This document shows positions 6,580 to 14,695 of a stretch of 64,000 nucleotides of DNA, one piece after another. The stretch's first letter is position 1; every line of letters begins with the position of its first letter. Under the pieces are notes generated by a model, which saw only the letters and a list, made by a program, of their open reading frames with translations, was not told the DNA's origin and searched no databases. The stretch is from the NCBI RefSeq assembly GCF_042434915.1, contig NZ_CP170198.1, forward strand, positions 3,410,001 through 3,474,000, read 5' to 3'. Made by a program: the position numbers and the translations under genes. Source of the stretch: Aquimarina sp042434915. GTDB taxonomy: Bacteria; Bacteroidota; Bacteroidia; Flavobacteriales; Flavobacteriaceae.

Positions 6580-8507
6580 TAAGTATTTTTATTAAAATTA
6601 TTTAAGGGTAAAGTGAATGTGAATTTTGAGCCCTTACCTTTTTTACTTTCTACTTCAATCATGCCTCCATGGCGATCTACGATTTCTTTGACTAAGAATA
6701 AACCAATACCAAAACCAGAAAAAGTGGTTTCATTTTCTCCTTCTACCCTGTAAAAGCGATCAAAGATTTTACTAAGATCTTTTTTAGAAATTCCTATTCC
6801 GTAGTCTTTAATACTAATTGCTCCATAATCTTTGTTTTTTTGAACTATTGAAATTTCTATTAATTGATTTTTTGGAGCATATTTTATTGCATTCGTTATC
6901 AGATTGATCAATACTTGTCCAATACGATCACGATCTGCATATACTTCTAAACTGATATCATCTCGAAATTGAACCTCTCCAATATCTGACGAAAATTTTA
7001 TGTCTTCTACAGTCTCATAAACTAATTCATTAAGGTTAAAAACTGTTTTTTTTAATTCTAACTTACTGTTTTCTACTCTTGATAAATCTAGCATTTCAGA
7101 AATTAATCGAGTAAGTCTGGACACCTGACTATCAATTCTTTTTAGCGATTTTTGTACGGGTAAAAGTTCCTTGGAGATTGCTTCTTTAGCTTGGATCATA
7201 CTAAGCAGTAATTGTACGTACCCTTTGATAGAAGTGACTGGAGTTTTAAGTTCATGGCTTACCATTTTCAAAAATTCTTCTTTTCTTCGTTGTTCTTCTT
7301 TGACTTTATGGATTTCGGTACAGGTACTTAACCAACTCTTTATTTTACCAGATATTTCATCGTGAATAGCTACCGTTCGGTACAAGTGCCATTTATAGGC
7401 ACCAGTTTTATTTTGGCAGCGAACTTCCATCTCTTGATTATGTCCTGTTTGATAGGCTATATTCAATTTTTTAAAAAACTCTTTTTTATCATCAGGATGG
7501 ATAATTTTGGTCCATCCTTTATTTTGTAATTTTTGCAAGCCTAAACCTGTATATTTTTGCCAACTTTTATTGTAATATATAATTTCACCCGTAGCATCTG
7601 CACTAATGATCTTATCTGGTAAAAGATCGATCATCTGTCTGAATTTTTTTTCGTTTTCAGAAATTTTATGATGTAGTTCTTTTTGTTTGGATACATTAAT
7701 AGCGATAACAGCTACTTTTTCCACTTTTCCATTGAGGCTAAAGATAGGCTGGTAAGCAAAATCGTAAAAATCTTTGATTCTTTTTCCTTCTCTAAAATGT
7801 TCTGCTGGGACTTCGAATGCATGGTAAGCCTTTCCTGTATGCATTACTTGCAAGAGGAGGTTTTCAAAACCTTGTTCCTTAATTTCGGGGATAACTTCTA
7901 ATAACGGTTTTCCTATGACATTTTTACCCTTGCCCCAGTTTTCAAGAATAGTATCGTTAGCAATTTCAATGCGTAAATCTTCTCCTTTTAGTATTGCAAT
8001 TAAGTAAGGAGAAAGATAAATCAGTTGATCGTAGTTATGAATTTGTTCTAAAAGTCTGTTTTCTAATTTTTTTGAATCGGTAATTTCTTTTAGTGTAACC
8101 AGTAAATGCACGGGTGAACCTTTGGTTATAAAAATTTTTTTCACACTAGTTTCAAAATGTTTGTCATCAATTTTTACTTGTGTTTTTAATGAAAAGCTTG
8201 TTGGTTTTAGCAAAGCCGATTCAATTAAAGATTTAATTTTGAGATGATTCCATTTATGTTTATAAACCGTAAAAAATGATTTATTTAGAACATCGTTTGC
8301 AGTTGTATTTAATAATTCTAAAAAGGGAAGGTTGCTTTCTATAATGTGTGACTTATCATCCAATAAAACAACGGGATCACTTAAATTGTCAAAAATTATC
8401 TTTGTTAAACATGTCTTGTTTTCAGAGTGATTTTTGTCTTGCCTAGTGGTGATGCTATTCTTTTGGCTGTTTATCAAATATGGTTTTTTTAGCGCGCTAT
8501 CTCTCAT
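6579..8507 (-). CDS. Triple-PAS sensor histidine kinase
   Basis: A 642-residue soluble-looking kinase without obvious membrane helices. Three PAS domains can be traced at about residues 36-148, 160-275 and 285-402, the third with its PAC segment (GAYKWHLYRTVAIHDEI). The HisKA domain starts near 408 with the phosphorylated His418 in MVSHELKTP, and the HATPase domain occupies about 520-640 with the N box (LITNAIKYAPKN), G1 box (KDYGIGISKKDL) and G2 box (FSGFGIGLFLVKE). Cytosolic location and stacked PAS domains suggest sensing of an internal redox, light or small-molecule cue. The adjacent overlapping receiver is the likely partner. No cofactor-binding cysteine or histidine pattern in the PAS domains was distinctive enough to name the ligand. 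Confidence 0.93.
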   Translation of the reverse strand: MRDSALKKPYLINSQKNSITTRQDKNHSENKTCLTKIIFDNLSDPVVLLDDKSHIIESNLPFLELLNTTANDVLNKSFFTVYKHKWNHLKIKSLIESALLKPTSFSLKTQVKIDDKHFETSVKKIFITKGSPVHLLVTLKEITDSKKLENRLLEQIHNYDQLIYLSPYLIAILKGEDLRIEIANDTILENWGKGKNVIGKPLLEVIPEIKEQGFENLLLQVMHTGKAYHAFEVPAEHFREGKRIKDFYDFAYQPIFSLNGKVEKVAVIAINVSKQKELHHKISENEKKFRQMIDLLPDKIISADATGEIIYYNKSWQKYTGLGLQKLQNKGWTKIIHPDDKKEFFKKLNIAYQTGHNQEMEVRCQNKTGAYKWHLYRTVAIHDEISGKIKSWLSTCTEIHKVKEEQRRKEEFLKMVSHELKTPVTSIKGYVQLLLSMIQAKEAISKELLPVQKSLKRIDSQVSRLTRLISEMLDLSRVENSKLELKKTVFNLNELVYETVEDIKFSSDIGEVQFRDDISLEVYADRDRIGQVLINLITNAIKYAPKNQLIEISIVQKNKDYGAISIKDYGIGISKKDLSKIFDRFYRVEGENETTFSGFGIGLFLVKEIVDRHGGMIEVESKKGKGSKFTFTLPLNNFNKNT

Positions 8508-8668
8508 CTCAAATTTCCCGATCCTATAGATTTGGTAAAGATATGCTTAAAGTTGAGGGTAATATTATAAATTGATGTTAATGAGTATCATAATTTAGTT
8601 ATTATATTGATAAAATAATCAGATATGTACGATTTGATGCTACAGAAATTAAAATTGTAAACAAAAAA

Positions 8669-8690
8669 AACCCGAACAAAAGTTCGGGTT
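8669..8690 (-). terminator. Rho-independent terminator of tRNA-Phe
   Basis: A perfect 9-bp stem (AACCCGAAC / GTTCGGGTT) with a four-base loop, followed on the minus strand by a run of T (the A run at 8663-8670). It lies just downstream of the tRNA-Phe gene. Confidence 0.9.
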
Positions 8691-8706
8691 TTCTATAGCT
8701 TTAAAG

Positions 8707-8779
8707 TGGTGCCTCCAGGAATCGAACCAGGGACACAAGGATTTTCAGTCCTTTGCTCTACCAACTGAGCTAAGGCACC
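8707..8779 (-). tRNA. tRNA-Phe (anticodon GAA)
   Basis: A 73-base cloverleaf on the minus strand. The acceptor stem is GGTGCCT / AGGCACC with discriminator A; the anticodon arm reads GGACTGAAAATCC with anticodon GAA; the T arm contains GGTTCGAATCC. The 3' CCA is not encoded and must be added by nucleotidyltransferase. Confidence 0.97.
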
Positions 8780-8795
8780 TTGTTGTAAGCGGATG

Positions 8796-8825
8796 CAAAT
8801 ATAGGATCCTTTTTTTAATACGCAA
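8796..8825 (-). promoter_or_regulatory. Promoter of tRNA-Phe (TTG-N19-TATATTTG)
   Basis: On the minus strand a -33 TTG (8825-8823) is followed after 19 bases by TATATTTG (8803-8796), an exact match to the Bacteroidota housekeeping promoter TTG-N17-23-TAnnTTTG. Transcription would begin around 8790, about ten bases before the tRNA. Confidence 0.8.
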
Positions 8826-8877
8826 AAGATTTTTTTAAAAAAATCGTTTTGTACCTTTGAAGAATAGTTAAAAAGTC

Positions 8878-9609
8878 ATGAATTTAGTTGTTGATATAGG
8901 TAATACTTCTGTTAAGATTGGAGTGTTTTTGGAGGAAGTTTTGATCCATCACAAATCATTTCAAATAAAAGATTTTCAAGAGGTTATTGCTTTTGTTTTT
9001 TCAGAGTTTGATGGGATTGAAGCGGCTATTATTTGCTCTGTGGGAAGCCTGCCCAAAAAAGATTTATTTTTTTTAAAAAAAAAGACAAAAACTCTAGTGT
9101 TAAATGAAGATACAGCAATTCCTTTCAAAAATTTGTACAGTACACCACATACCTTGGGTGTGGATCGTATAGCATTAATTGCAGCGGCCGTATATCATAA
9201 CAGAGGTCAAAATGTTCTAATTATTGATGCGGGTACTTGCATAACCTATGACTTCAAGAATAAAAATGAAGAATTTTTGGGAGGGGCTATATCCCCAGGG
9301 ATTTATCTTAGATATAGGAGTCTACATCAACATACTGCAAAACTTCCAAAATTGAGTTTAACAACTCCGAATCAGCTTACTGGAGATAGTACAATTAGTG
9401 CTATACATTCTGGAGTTGTAAATGGTGTAGTTTACGAAATTAATGGAGTTATTGAAGAATATTGCAACATCTATGGTGATTTAACAGTTATTTTAACTGG
9501 TGGAGATGCACATTTTTTGTCTAAAAGATTAAAAAATAGCATATTTGCCACCTCTAATTTTTTATTAGAGGGTCTAAATTATATTTTAGCTTTTAATTAT
9601 ACTCAATGA
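8878..9609 (+). CDS. coaX: Type III pantothenate kinase
   Basis: A 243-residue ASKHA-fold kinase that phosphorylates pantothenate in the first step of coenzyme A synthesis. The N-terminal phosphate loop VVDIGNTSVKIG with Asp6, the GVDRIALIAAAV helix, the second catalytic strand LIIDAGTCITYDF and the ligand loop GGAISPGIYLRYRSLHQHTAKLP are all visible, as is ILTGGDAHFL near the end. Type III enzymes are insensitive to CoA feedback. Its stop overlaps the next start by four bases (ATGA), so it leads an envelope operon. TACCTTTG at 8852-8859 may be its -7 element, but there is no TTG at the right distance. Confidence 0.96.
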   Translation: MNLVVDIGNTSVKIGVFLEEVLIHHKSFQIKDFQEVIAFVFSEFDGIEAAIICSVGSLPKKDLFFLKKKTKTLVLNEDTAIPFKNLYSTPHTLGVDRIALIAAAVYHNRGQNVLIIDAGTCITYDFKNKNEEFLGGAISPGIYLRYRSLHQHTAKLPKLSLTTPNQLTGDSTISAIHSGVVNGVVYEINGVIEEYCNIYGDLTVILTGGDAHFLSKRLKNSIFATSNFLLEGLNYILAFNYTQ

Positions 9610-10850
9610 TAAAAAAGATTTTAGTAGTCCTGCTGGTGATTGTTACTGGTTTTTCATACGCGCAAGAGGGTACATCCTCTCCTTATTCCTACTATGGTAT
9701 CGGGCTCCAAAAATTTAAAGGTACGGTCGAAAACAGATCAATGGGGGGATTGAGTTTTTTGACAGATAGTATTCATATAAATCTTCAAAACCCTTCTGCT
9801 TATGGTGATTTAAGGCTTACGGCCTATACCATAGGAGCTTCTTATAATAGCTTAAAACTTAATAGTCAAACCGCATCGGCTACTGCCGATAATGCTACGT
9901 TAGATTATCTCGCAGTAGCTATACCAGCTGGAAAATTTGGTTTTGGTTTTGGTGTAGTGCCTATCAATGCTGTTGGATATCAATTAGCATCAGAACAAGC
10001 AGATGGCTCACAAACAAAATTTAGTGGAACAGGAGGTCTTAATCGTGTGTTTTTGGCTGCTGGCGTTAGAATCAATAAAAACTTAAATGTAGGATTAGAT
10101 CTACATTACAATTTTGGAAATATTCAAAACAAAGCACTCCTTACGCGGCCTAGCGTTTTATATAGTACGAGAGAAATCAATGACTCAAATTTATCTGGAT
10201 TTAGTATGTCTTTGGGAGTCACATTTAAAACCATGCTTACCGAAAAACTTGAAATAACTACGTCATTAGTGTCAAGTCCGTCATTTGCTCTTTCATCAGA
10301 TAACGATAGATCGCTATCCAGTGTTATTGCAAATGGTAATGGAGGAGAAACACTTATTGAGTCTCGGGATATCGAAGTAAATAATCGTGATCTCGATTTA
10401 CCAGCAGAGTTTAAGTTTGGAACAGGAATTGGGGTGCCAAAAAATTGGTATGTAGGAGGAGAATACGTTTATGTGGATGCAGAAAAATTTGAAAACCGTT
10501 CATTTAATCAAGAAGGTGTCGAATATACAAATGCTTCAAAATTTAAAATGGGAGGTTATTACATCCCTAATTATCGCTCATTAACCAGTTACTTAAATCG
10601 TATTGTATATAGAGCAGGGGTGCGCTATGAAGAAACGGGATTGACTATAGATAACAATGCAATAAATGAGTTTGGCATATCTTTTGGGGTAGGATTGCCA
10701 GTGGGAAGATTATTCTCTAATCTAAATATCGGATTCGAATACGGACAACGTGGGACAAAAGATGCTGGATTAATACGAGAAGATTTTATGAACCTCTCCT
10801 TAAGTTTATCATTAAACGATCAATGGTTCAGACAAATAAAGTTTAATTAA
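9606..10850 (+). CDS. Outer-membrane beta-barrel protein, function unknown
   Basis: A 414-residue protein with a clear signal peptide (MIKKILVVLLVIVTGFSYAQ). The mature part is rich in alternating aromatic and glycine residues (FGFGFGVVPINAVGYQL, NIGFEYGQRGTKDAG), as in outer-membrane beta-barrels, and begins with SPYSYYGIG, a pattern common to this family in flavobacteria. The start overlaps the coaX stop, and TPR protein, LptC, a membrane peptide and a CNNM protein follow. The same order is a familiar flavobacterial block, which suggests an envelope-biogenesis role, but no enzymatic or transport function can be assigned. Confidence 0.85.
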   Translation: MIKKILVVLLVIVTGFSYAQEGTSSPYSYYGIGLQKFKGTVENRSMGGLSFLTDSIHINLQNPSAYGDLRLTAYTIGASYNSLKLNSQTASATADNATLDYLAVAIPAGKFGFGFGVVPINAVGYQLASEQADGSQTKFSGTGGLNRVFLAAGVRINKNLNVGLDLHYNFGNIQNKALLTRPSVLYSTREINDSNLSGFSMSLGVTFKTMLTEKLEITTSLVSSPSFALSSDNDRSLSSVIANGNGGETLIESRDIEVNNRDLDLPAEFKFGTGIGVPKNWYVGGEYVYVDAEKFENRSFNQEGVEYTNASKFKMGGYYIPNYRSLTSYLNRIVYRAGVRYEETGLTIDNNAINEFGISFGVGLPVGRLFSNLNIGFEYGQRGTKDAGLIREDFMNLSLSLSLNDQWFRQIKFN

Positions 10851-10866
10851 CTACAATTTATAAAAT

Positions 10867-12237
10867 ATGAATACTAAATTTTTATACACATTAGCAGCTG
10901 GTTTAGTTTGTGGAGTGGCGAGTCTTAATGCCCAAGCTATTGATTGCGCAACTACAGCTTCTATAGCATACGAGCATGCTAAGGTAAAAAACTATGAAGC
11001 AGCCGAAAAACCATTGTGGGAAGTTCGTAAAGAATGCCCAACGTACAGTGTTGCTACGTATCAATTTGGAGAAAAGTTATTGAAAGATAAATTGAAAAAA
11101 GCTCCCGATGCAGAAAAAACAGCGGTGGTGAATGAGTTAATAGCTTTAATGAAAGAGCGTTTTCAATATTTTCCTGGAAAAACCAAAGTAGGGGATTTAC
11201 ATTCAGATATAGGACAATTAATGTTTGACCATAATATCGGTACTAAAGATGCTCAGTTTGCAGAGTTTGATAAAGCTTATACCGAAGATAAAGATAACTT
11301 CAAGGGAGCAAAAAAGTTGTATACATATTTTACCTTGTTTGTAGATTTACATAATGAAGGTAAAAAAGAACTACAAGCTGTATTTGATCTTTATGATGAC
11401 GTTACCGAAAAAATAGAAGGGGAAGAAAGTGAAAAAGCAGCTACGATAACAGAGTTAACAGAAAAACTAGATGCCGGTACTACACTTAGTGCCAAAGAAA
11501 AAAGAAGCCTAAAAAATGCCGAAATAAATTTGACTGCTTACAGTAAGGTAAAAGGTGGGGTAAATCAAAAATTAGGAGTTCTTGCGGATTGTGAAAATTT
11601 AATTCCTCTATATCAGGGGCAGTTTGAGGCAAAAAAAGGAGATGTTGTATGGTTAAAAGGAGCTGCAGGAAGAATGTCATCAAAAGAATGTACAGAAGAT
11701 CCGTTATTTTTCAAATTGGTAGAAGCTTTACATAAAGCAGAGCCATCTGCTAAGTCAGCGTATTATTTAGGGTTACTTGCATTAAAAGATAATAAGAGAT
11801 CAACAGCTTTAGATTATTTTAATCAATCTGCAGAATTGGAGACTAAGCCTAGTGATAAAGCAAAAGTATATTTTAGAATAGGTGAAGTTTTAAAAAAGCA
11901 AGGAAGTTTTGGTAATGCTAGAGGATACTACAGAAAAGCTCTAAAATTTAAGCCTTCTATGGGAGCTGCATATCTTAGAATAGCAAGTATGGTAGCTAGT
12001 AGTGCTAATGATTGTGGTACAGATGTGTTTAGTAAAAGAGCCGTGTATTGGTTAGCTGCAAATTATGCAAATAGAGCAGGTCAGGTAGATCCTAGTTTAA
12101 AATCGACTGCCTCTCAGACTGCTGCAAATTACAATGCAAAGGCACCTACAAAAACTGATATCTTTAATAATCCAGGAATTACAACTGTTAAAGTTGGATG
12201 TTGGATTGGTGAAACAGTAAAAGTTCCTAAGTTGTAA
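10867..12237 (+). CDS. Exported tetratricopeptide-repeat protein
   Basis: A 456-residue protein with signal peptide (cut after about residue 23, LNAQA). Degenerate helical repeats run through it; the clearest TPRs lie around residues 295-380 (SAYYLGLLALKDNKRSTALDYFNQSAEL and KVYFRIGEVLKKQGSFGNARGYYRKALKF; each shown in part by its Gly/Ala/Tyr spacing). The C-terminal part contains cysteines at CGTDVF and GCWIGE. TPR proteins are scaffolds, so this one probably organises partners in the periplasm. Its stop overlaps the lptC start by one base (TAATG), which ties it to lipopolysaccharide transport genes. No catalytic motif is seen. Confidence 0.86.
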   Translation: MNTKFLYTLAAGLVCGVASLNAQAIDCATTASIAYEHAKVKNYEAAEKPLWEVRKECPTYSVATYQFGEKLLKDKLKKAPDAEKTAVVNELIALMKERFQYFPGKTKVGDLHSDIGQLMFDHNIGTKDAQFAEFDKAYTEDKDNFKGAKKLYTYFTLFVDLHNEGKKELQAVFDLYDDVTEKIEGEESEKAATITELTEKLDAGTTLSAKEKRSLKNAEINLTAYSKVKGGVNQKLGVLADCENLIPLYQGQFEAKKGDVVWLKGAAGRMSSKECTEDPLFFKLVEALHKAEPSAKSAYYLGLLALKDNKRSTALDYFNQSAELETKPSDKAKVYFRIGEVLKKQGSFGNARGYYRKALKFKPSMGAAYLRIASMVASSANDCGTDVFSKRAVYWLAANYANRAGQVDPSLKSTASQTAANYNAKAPTKTDIFNNPGITTVKVGCWIGETVKVPKL

Positions 12238-12794
12238 TGCGCAAAAGCTTACTATATATAATCATAAACTTTGTCACAGTATTTTCTGTGACATTGTTTT
12301 TTTCGTGTAATTCTAAAAATGATTCAGATACTCACACAGTGAGTATTGAAGATGTTCCTATCGGTGAGATTTTTGATGTACATCTTAAATATACCGATTC
12401 AGGAAGGTTGACTGCGGTATTAAAAGCGTCCAAAATATTGGATTTTACAAATCAAAATTTCCCGTATCACGAATTTCCTAAGGGAGTAGTTCTAGACCTT
12501 ATCGATAAAGAAGGTAAAATAAGTGTGATCAAAGCTGACTATGCAATTTCTTATAGAGAGACAGGGTTGATAGATATGCAGGGAAATGTGGATATTAAAA
12601 CAGCAGACAGCACGCATCTTATAGCGCAACAACTGTACTGGAATCAAAATAAAGATTGGATATTTACAGATTTACCCTATACAAGTTATTTGCCCGATGG
12701 TGCTATCAATGAAGCCGATGGTTTTGATGCTAATCAAGATTTTACTATCTTGAATTCTCGCATTAATGAAGGTGTAATGATTATAGATGAATAA
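12237..12794 (+). CDS. lptC: LPS-export periplasmic protein LptC (lipoprotein form)
   Basis: A 185-residue protein with an N-terminal hydrophobic segment ending at LFFSC (Cys24), which is a lipobox rather than the membrane anchor of proteobacterial LptC. The rest is a single OstA/LptC-type beta-jellyroll: VHLKYTDSGRLTAVLKA, VIKADYAISYRETGLIDMQGNV, LIAQQLYWNQNKDWIFTD. LptC passes lipopolysaccharide from the LptBFG transporter to LptA. It is coupled to the TPR gene by a one-base overlap. LptC annotation by fold and context is good; a direct demonstration for this lineage is lacking in the sequence itself. Confidence 0.86.
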   Translation: MRKSLLYIIINFVTVFSVTLFFSCNSKNDSDTHTVSIEDVPIGEIFDVHLKYTDSGRLTAVLKASKILDFTNQNFPYHEFPKGVVLDLIDKEGKISVIKADYAISYRETGLIDMQGNVDIKTADSTHLIAQQLYWNQNKDWIFTDLPYTSYLPDGAINEADGFDANQDFTILNSRINEGVMIIDE

Positions 12795-12800
12795 TATATT

Positions 12801-12995
12801 ATGATGAAATTTTTTAAGTTTTTTGAAATCGCTTATATTATAATCGCGATATTTTTTCTTTATCAAGCCTACGTTGAGTGGGGTTTAGAAGAGAGTAAAA
12901 GCATTTTGTATCTCTGCTTTGCAGGCGTTGCAGTCTTCATGTACTTCTTCAAACGAAACTTTCGTCGACGTATAGACGCTAATAAGAGCAGATGA
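12801..12995 (+). CDS. Small membrane protein in the lptC operon
   Basis: A 64-residue protein with two hydrophobic segments, around residues 8-22 (AYIIIAIFFLYQAYV) and 33-48 (SILYLCFAGVAVFMYFF), and a basic C-terminal tail (KRNFRRRIDANKSR). Topology would put both ends in the cytosol. It fits tightly between lptC and the CNNM gene (six bases and a four-base overlap), which argues that it is a real gene. I do not recognise the family and assign no function. Confidence 0.75.
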   Translation: MMKFFKFFEIAYIIIAIFFLYQAYVEWGLEESKSILYLCFAGVAVFMYFFKRNFRRRIDANKSR

Positions 12996-14269
12996 TAATG
13001 GAGCTCCAAATTATCGTTGTAATTATTTCATTAATTCTCTCAGCATTCTTTTCGGGAATGGAGATAGCTTATGTGTCTTCAAATAAAATTCATATTGAAA
13101 TAGAGAAAAAACAAGGTGGTTTCTTGGCTAATATTTTAGCACGTCTAACCAAAAAGCCTTCAAAATTTATAGCTACGATGCTTGTGGGAAACAACATTGC
13201 ATTGGTTATTTATGGGTTTTATATGGGAGACTTATTGGTGCAATTATTAGTTGAATTCTATCCGCAAATTGCTGGCGGTGGTTTAAGTCTTCTAATTCAA
13301 ACAGTGTTGTCAACATTAGTTATCTTGTTGACAGCTGAATTCTTACCCAAAGTTTTTTTTCAGATTTACGCTAATTTTTTTCTAAAATTATTATCGTTTC
13401 CGGCTTACATTTTTTATGTTTTATTTTCTCCAATCTCTACCTTTATTATTTGGGTTTCTGATTTTGTATTGAAAAATTTTTTGAAAACGGATGGAGATGA
13501 AGTACAGTTAGCATTTAGTAAAACCGAATTGGGAGATTACATTACCGAACAAATGGAGGCTGTAGAGGCGCATGATGAAATTGATAGTGAAATTCAAATA
13601 TTTCAAAACGCATTGGAGTTTTCTGAGGTTAAGTCTAGAGAAGTAATGATTCCAAGAACCGAAGTTGTCGCTGTAGACAAGAGCAAAGCGGTCGATGAGG
13701 TGAATACTATTTTTGTGGAAACGGGGCTTTCTAAGATTCTTGTATATAATGAGACTATAGATGATATAATTGGATATGTTCATTCGTTTGAACTTTTTAA
13801 GAAACCTACGTCTCTAAGATCAATATTAATGCCAGTGGTTTTTGTTCCAGAAACAATGTTTGTAAAAGACGTACTCAATTTATTGACCAAAAAACATAAA
13901 AGCATGGCTGTAGTGATAGATGAGTACGGAGGAACTAGTGGTATTATCACTGTCGAGGATATCGTCGAAGAACTATTTGGAGAGATTGAAGATGAACACG
14001 ATTCTGTTGCCCTGATCGAAGAAAAACTTGATGCCGATAGGTATCGATTTTCTGCACGTATGGAGGTGGATTATATTAATGAAACCTATAAGATAAACTT
14101 ACCAGTTAGTGACAATTATGAGACATTAGGAGGTATGATTGTAGATCATACCCAAGAAATCCCTCAGCAAGGCGATGAAATTATGTTAGGAGGATTTAAA
14201 TTATATATTGTAGAGACCTCTACAACCAAAATTGAGATTGTCGAGTTGCAGTGTATCCACGAAGATTAA
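12992..14269 (+). CDS. CNNM/CBS-domain (hemolysin C/CorC-like) membrane protein
   Basis: A 425-residue protein with the standard order: DUF21/CNNM transmembrane domain (residues 1-185, opening FFSGMEIAYVSSN), a CBS pair (about 205-335, MIPRTEVVAVDKS and VIDEYGGTSGIITVEDIVEELFGEI) and a C-terminal CorC/HlyC domain (345-425). Such proteins act in Mg2+ or other divalent-cation homeostasis; the old name hemolysin is misleading. It is related to GldE but nothing here specifically identifies it as that gliding protein. The start overlaps the preceding stop (ATGA); a second ATG two codons later is possible. Last gene of the coaX-lptC run. Confidence 0.9.
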   Translation: MIMELQIIVVIISLILSAFFSGMEIAYVSSNKIHIEIEKKQGGFLANILARLTKKPSKFIATMLVGNNIALVIYGFYMGDLLVQLLVEFYPQIAGGGLSLLIQTVLSTLVILLTAEFLPKVFFQIYANFFLKLLSFPAYIFYVLFSPISTFIIWVSDFVLKNFLKTDGDEVQLAFSKTELGDYITEQMEAVEAHDEIDSEIQIFQNALEFSEVKSREVMIPRTEVVAVDKSKAVDEVNTIFVETGLSKILVYNETIDDIIGYVHSFELFKKPTSLRSILMPVVFVPETMFVKDVLNLLTKKHKSMAVVIDEYGGTSGIITVEDIVEELFGEIEDEHDSVALIEEKLDADRYRFSARMEVDYINETYKINLPVSDNYETLGGMIVDHTQEIPQQGDEIMLGGFKLYIVETSTTKIEIVELQCIHED

Positions 14270-14695
14270 TTTTTTTAAACTTGACTACTAACGTAAGTAT
14301 AAAAACGATTTTTTATCGAATCATTTTTTCAGGCAATTAAATTTTAACGAGTAAGCATTGAGAGCATTTTCTATTTTAAAGTTTGCCTTTAATAAGCTTA
14401 TTCTGTAAGAACTTTCATAAAGTTAATTTTAAAAGCTGCTTATACAATAGCCGTAGAGTAAATAATAATTTTAGTCTAAACAAATAGTGCTATAAGTAAC
14501 ATTGTAGAAAATATAATTACAGTAACGCCGCACCTTCCCGCAAGAAATAGATTTTTAAAATCTTTAAAAAAATAATGAGATATAGTGCTGTTTGTCAGAT
14601 TATAAAAAAAGTTAAAAAGACTTTTGTTCTTTAATTGGTATTAATCCAATAAAATGGTATTTTCGCCCACTATATTTGAATTAATTACACATACA
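14270..14695. other. Intergenic region before ppiD
   Basis: About 425 AT-rich bases without a supported gene. TATATTTG at 14671-14678 is an exact -7 element 17 bases before the ppiD start, but no TTG lies at 17-23 bases upstream of it. A weak CGAT/ATCG hairpin near 14303-14316 follows the CNNM gene and is not a convincing terminator. Confidence 0.4.

Noticed and set aside
14303..14316. CGAT/ATCG hairpin after the CNNM gene as a terminator
   Set aside because: Only four base pairs; the following T run is not directly adjacent to a stable stem.
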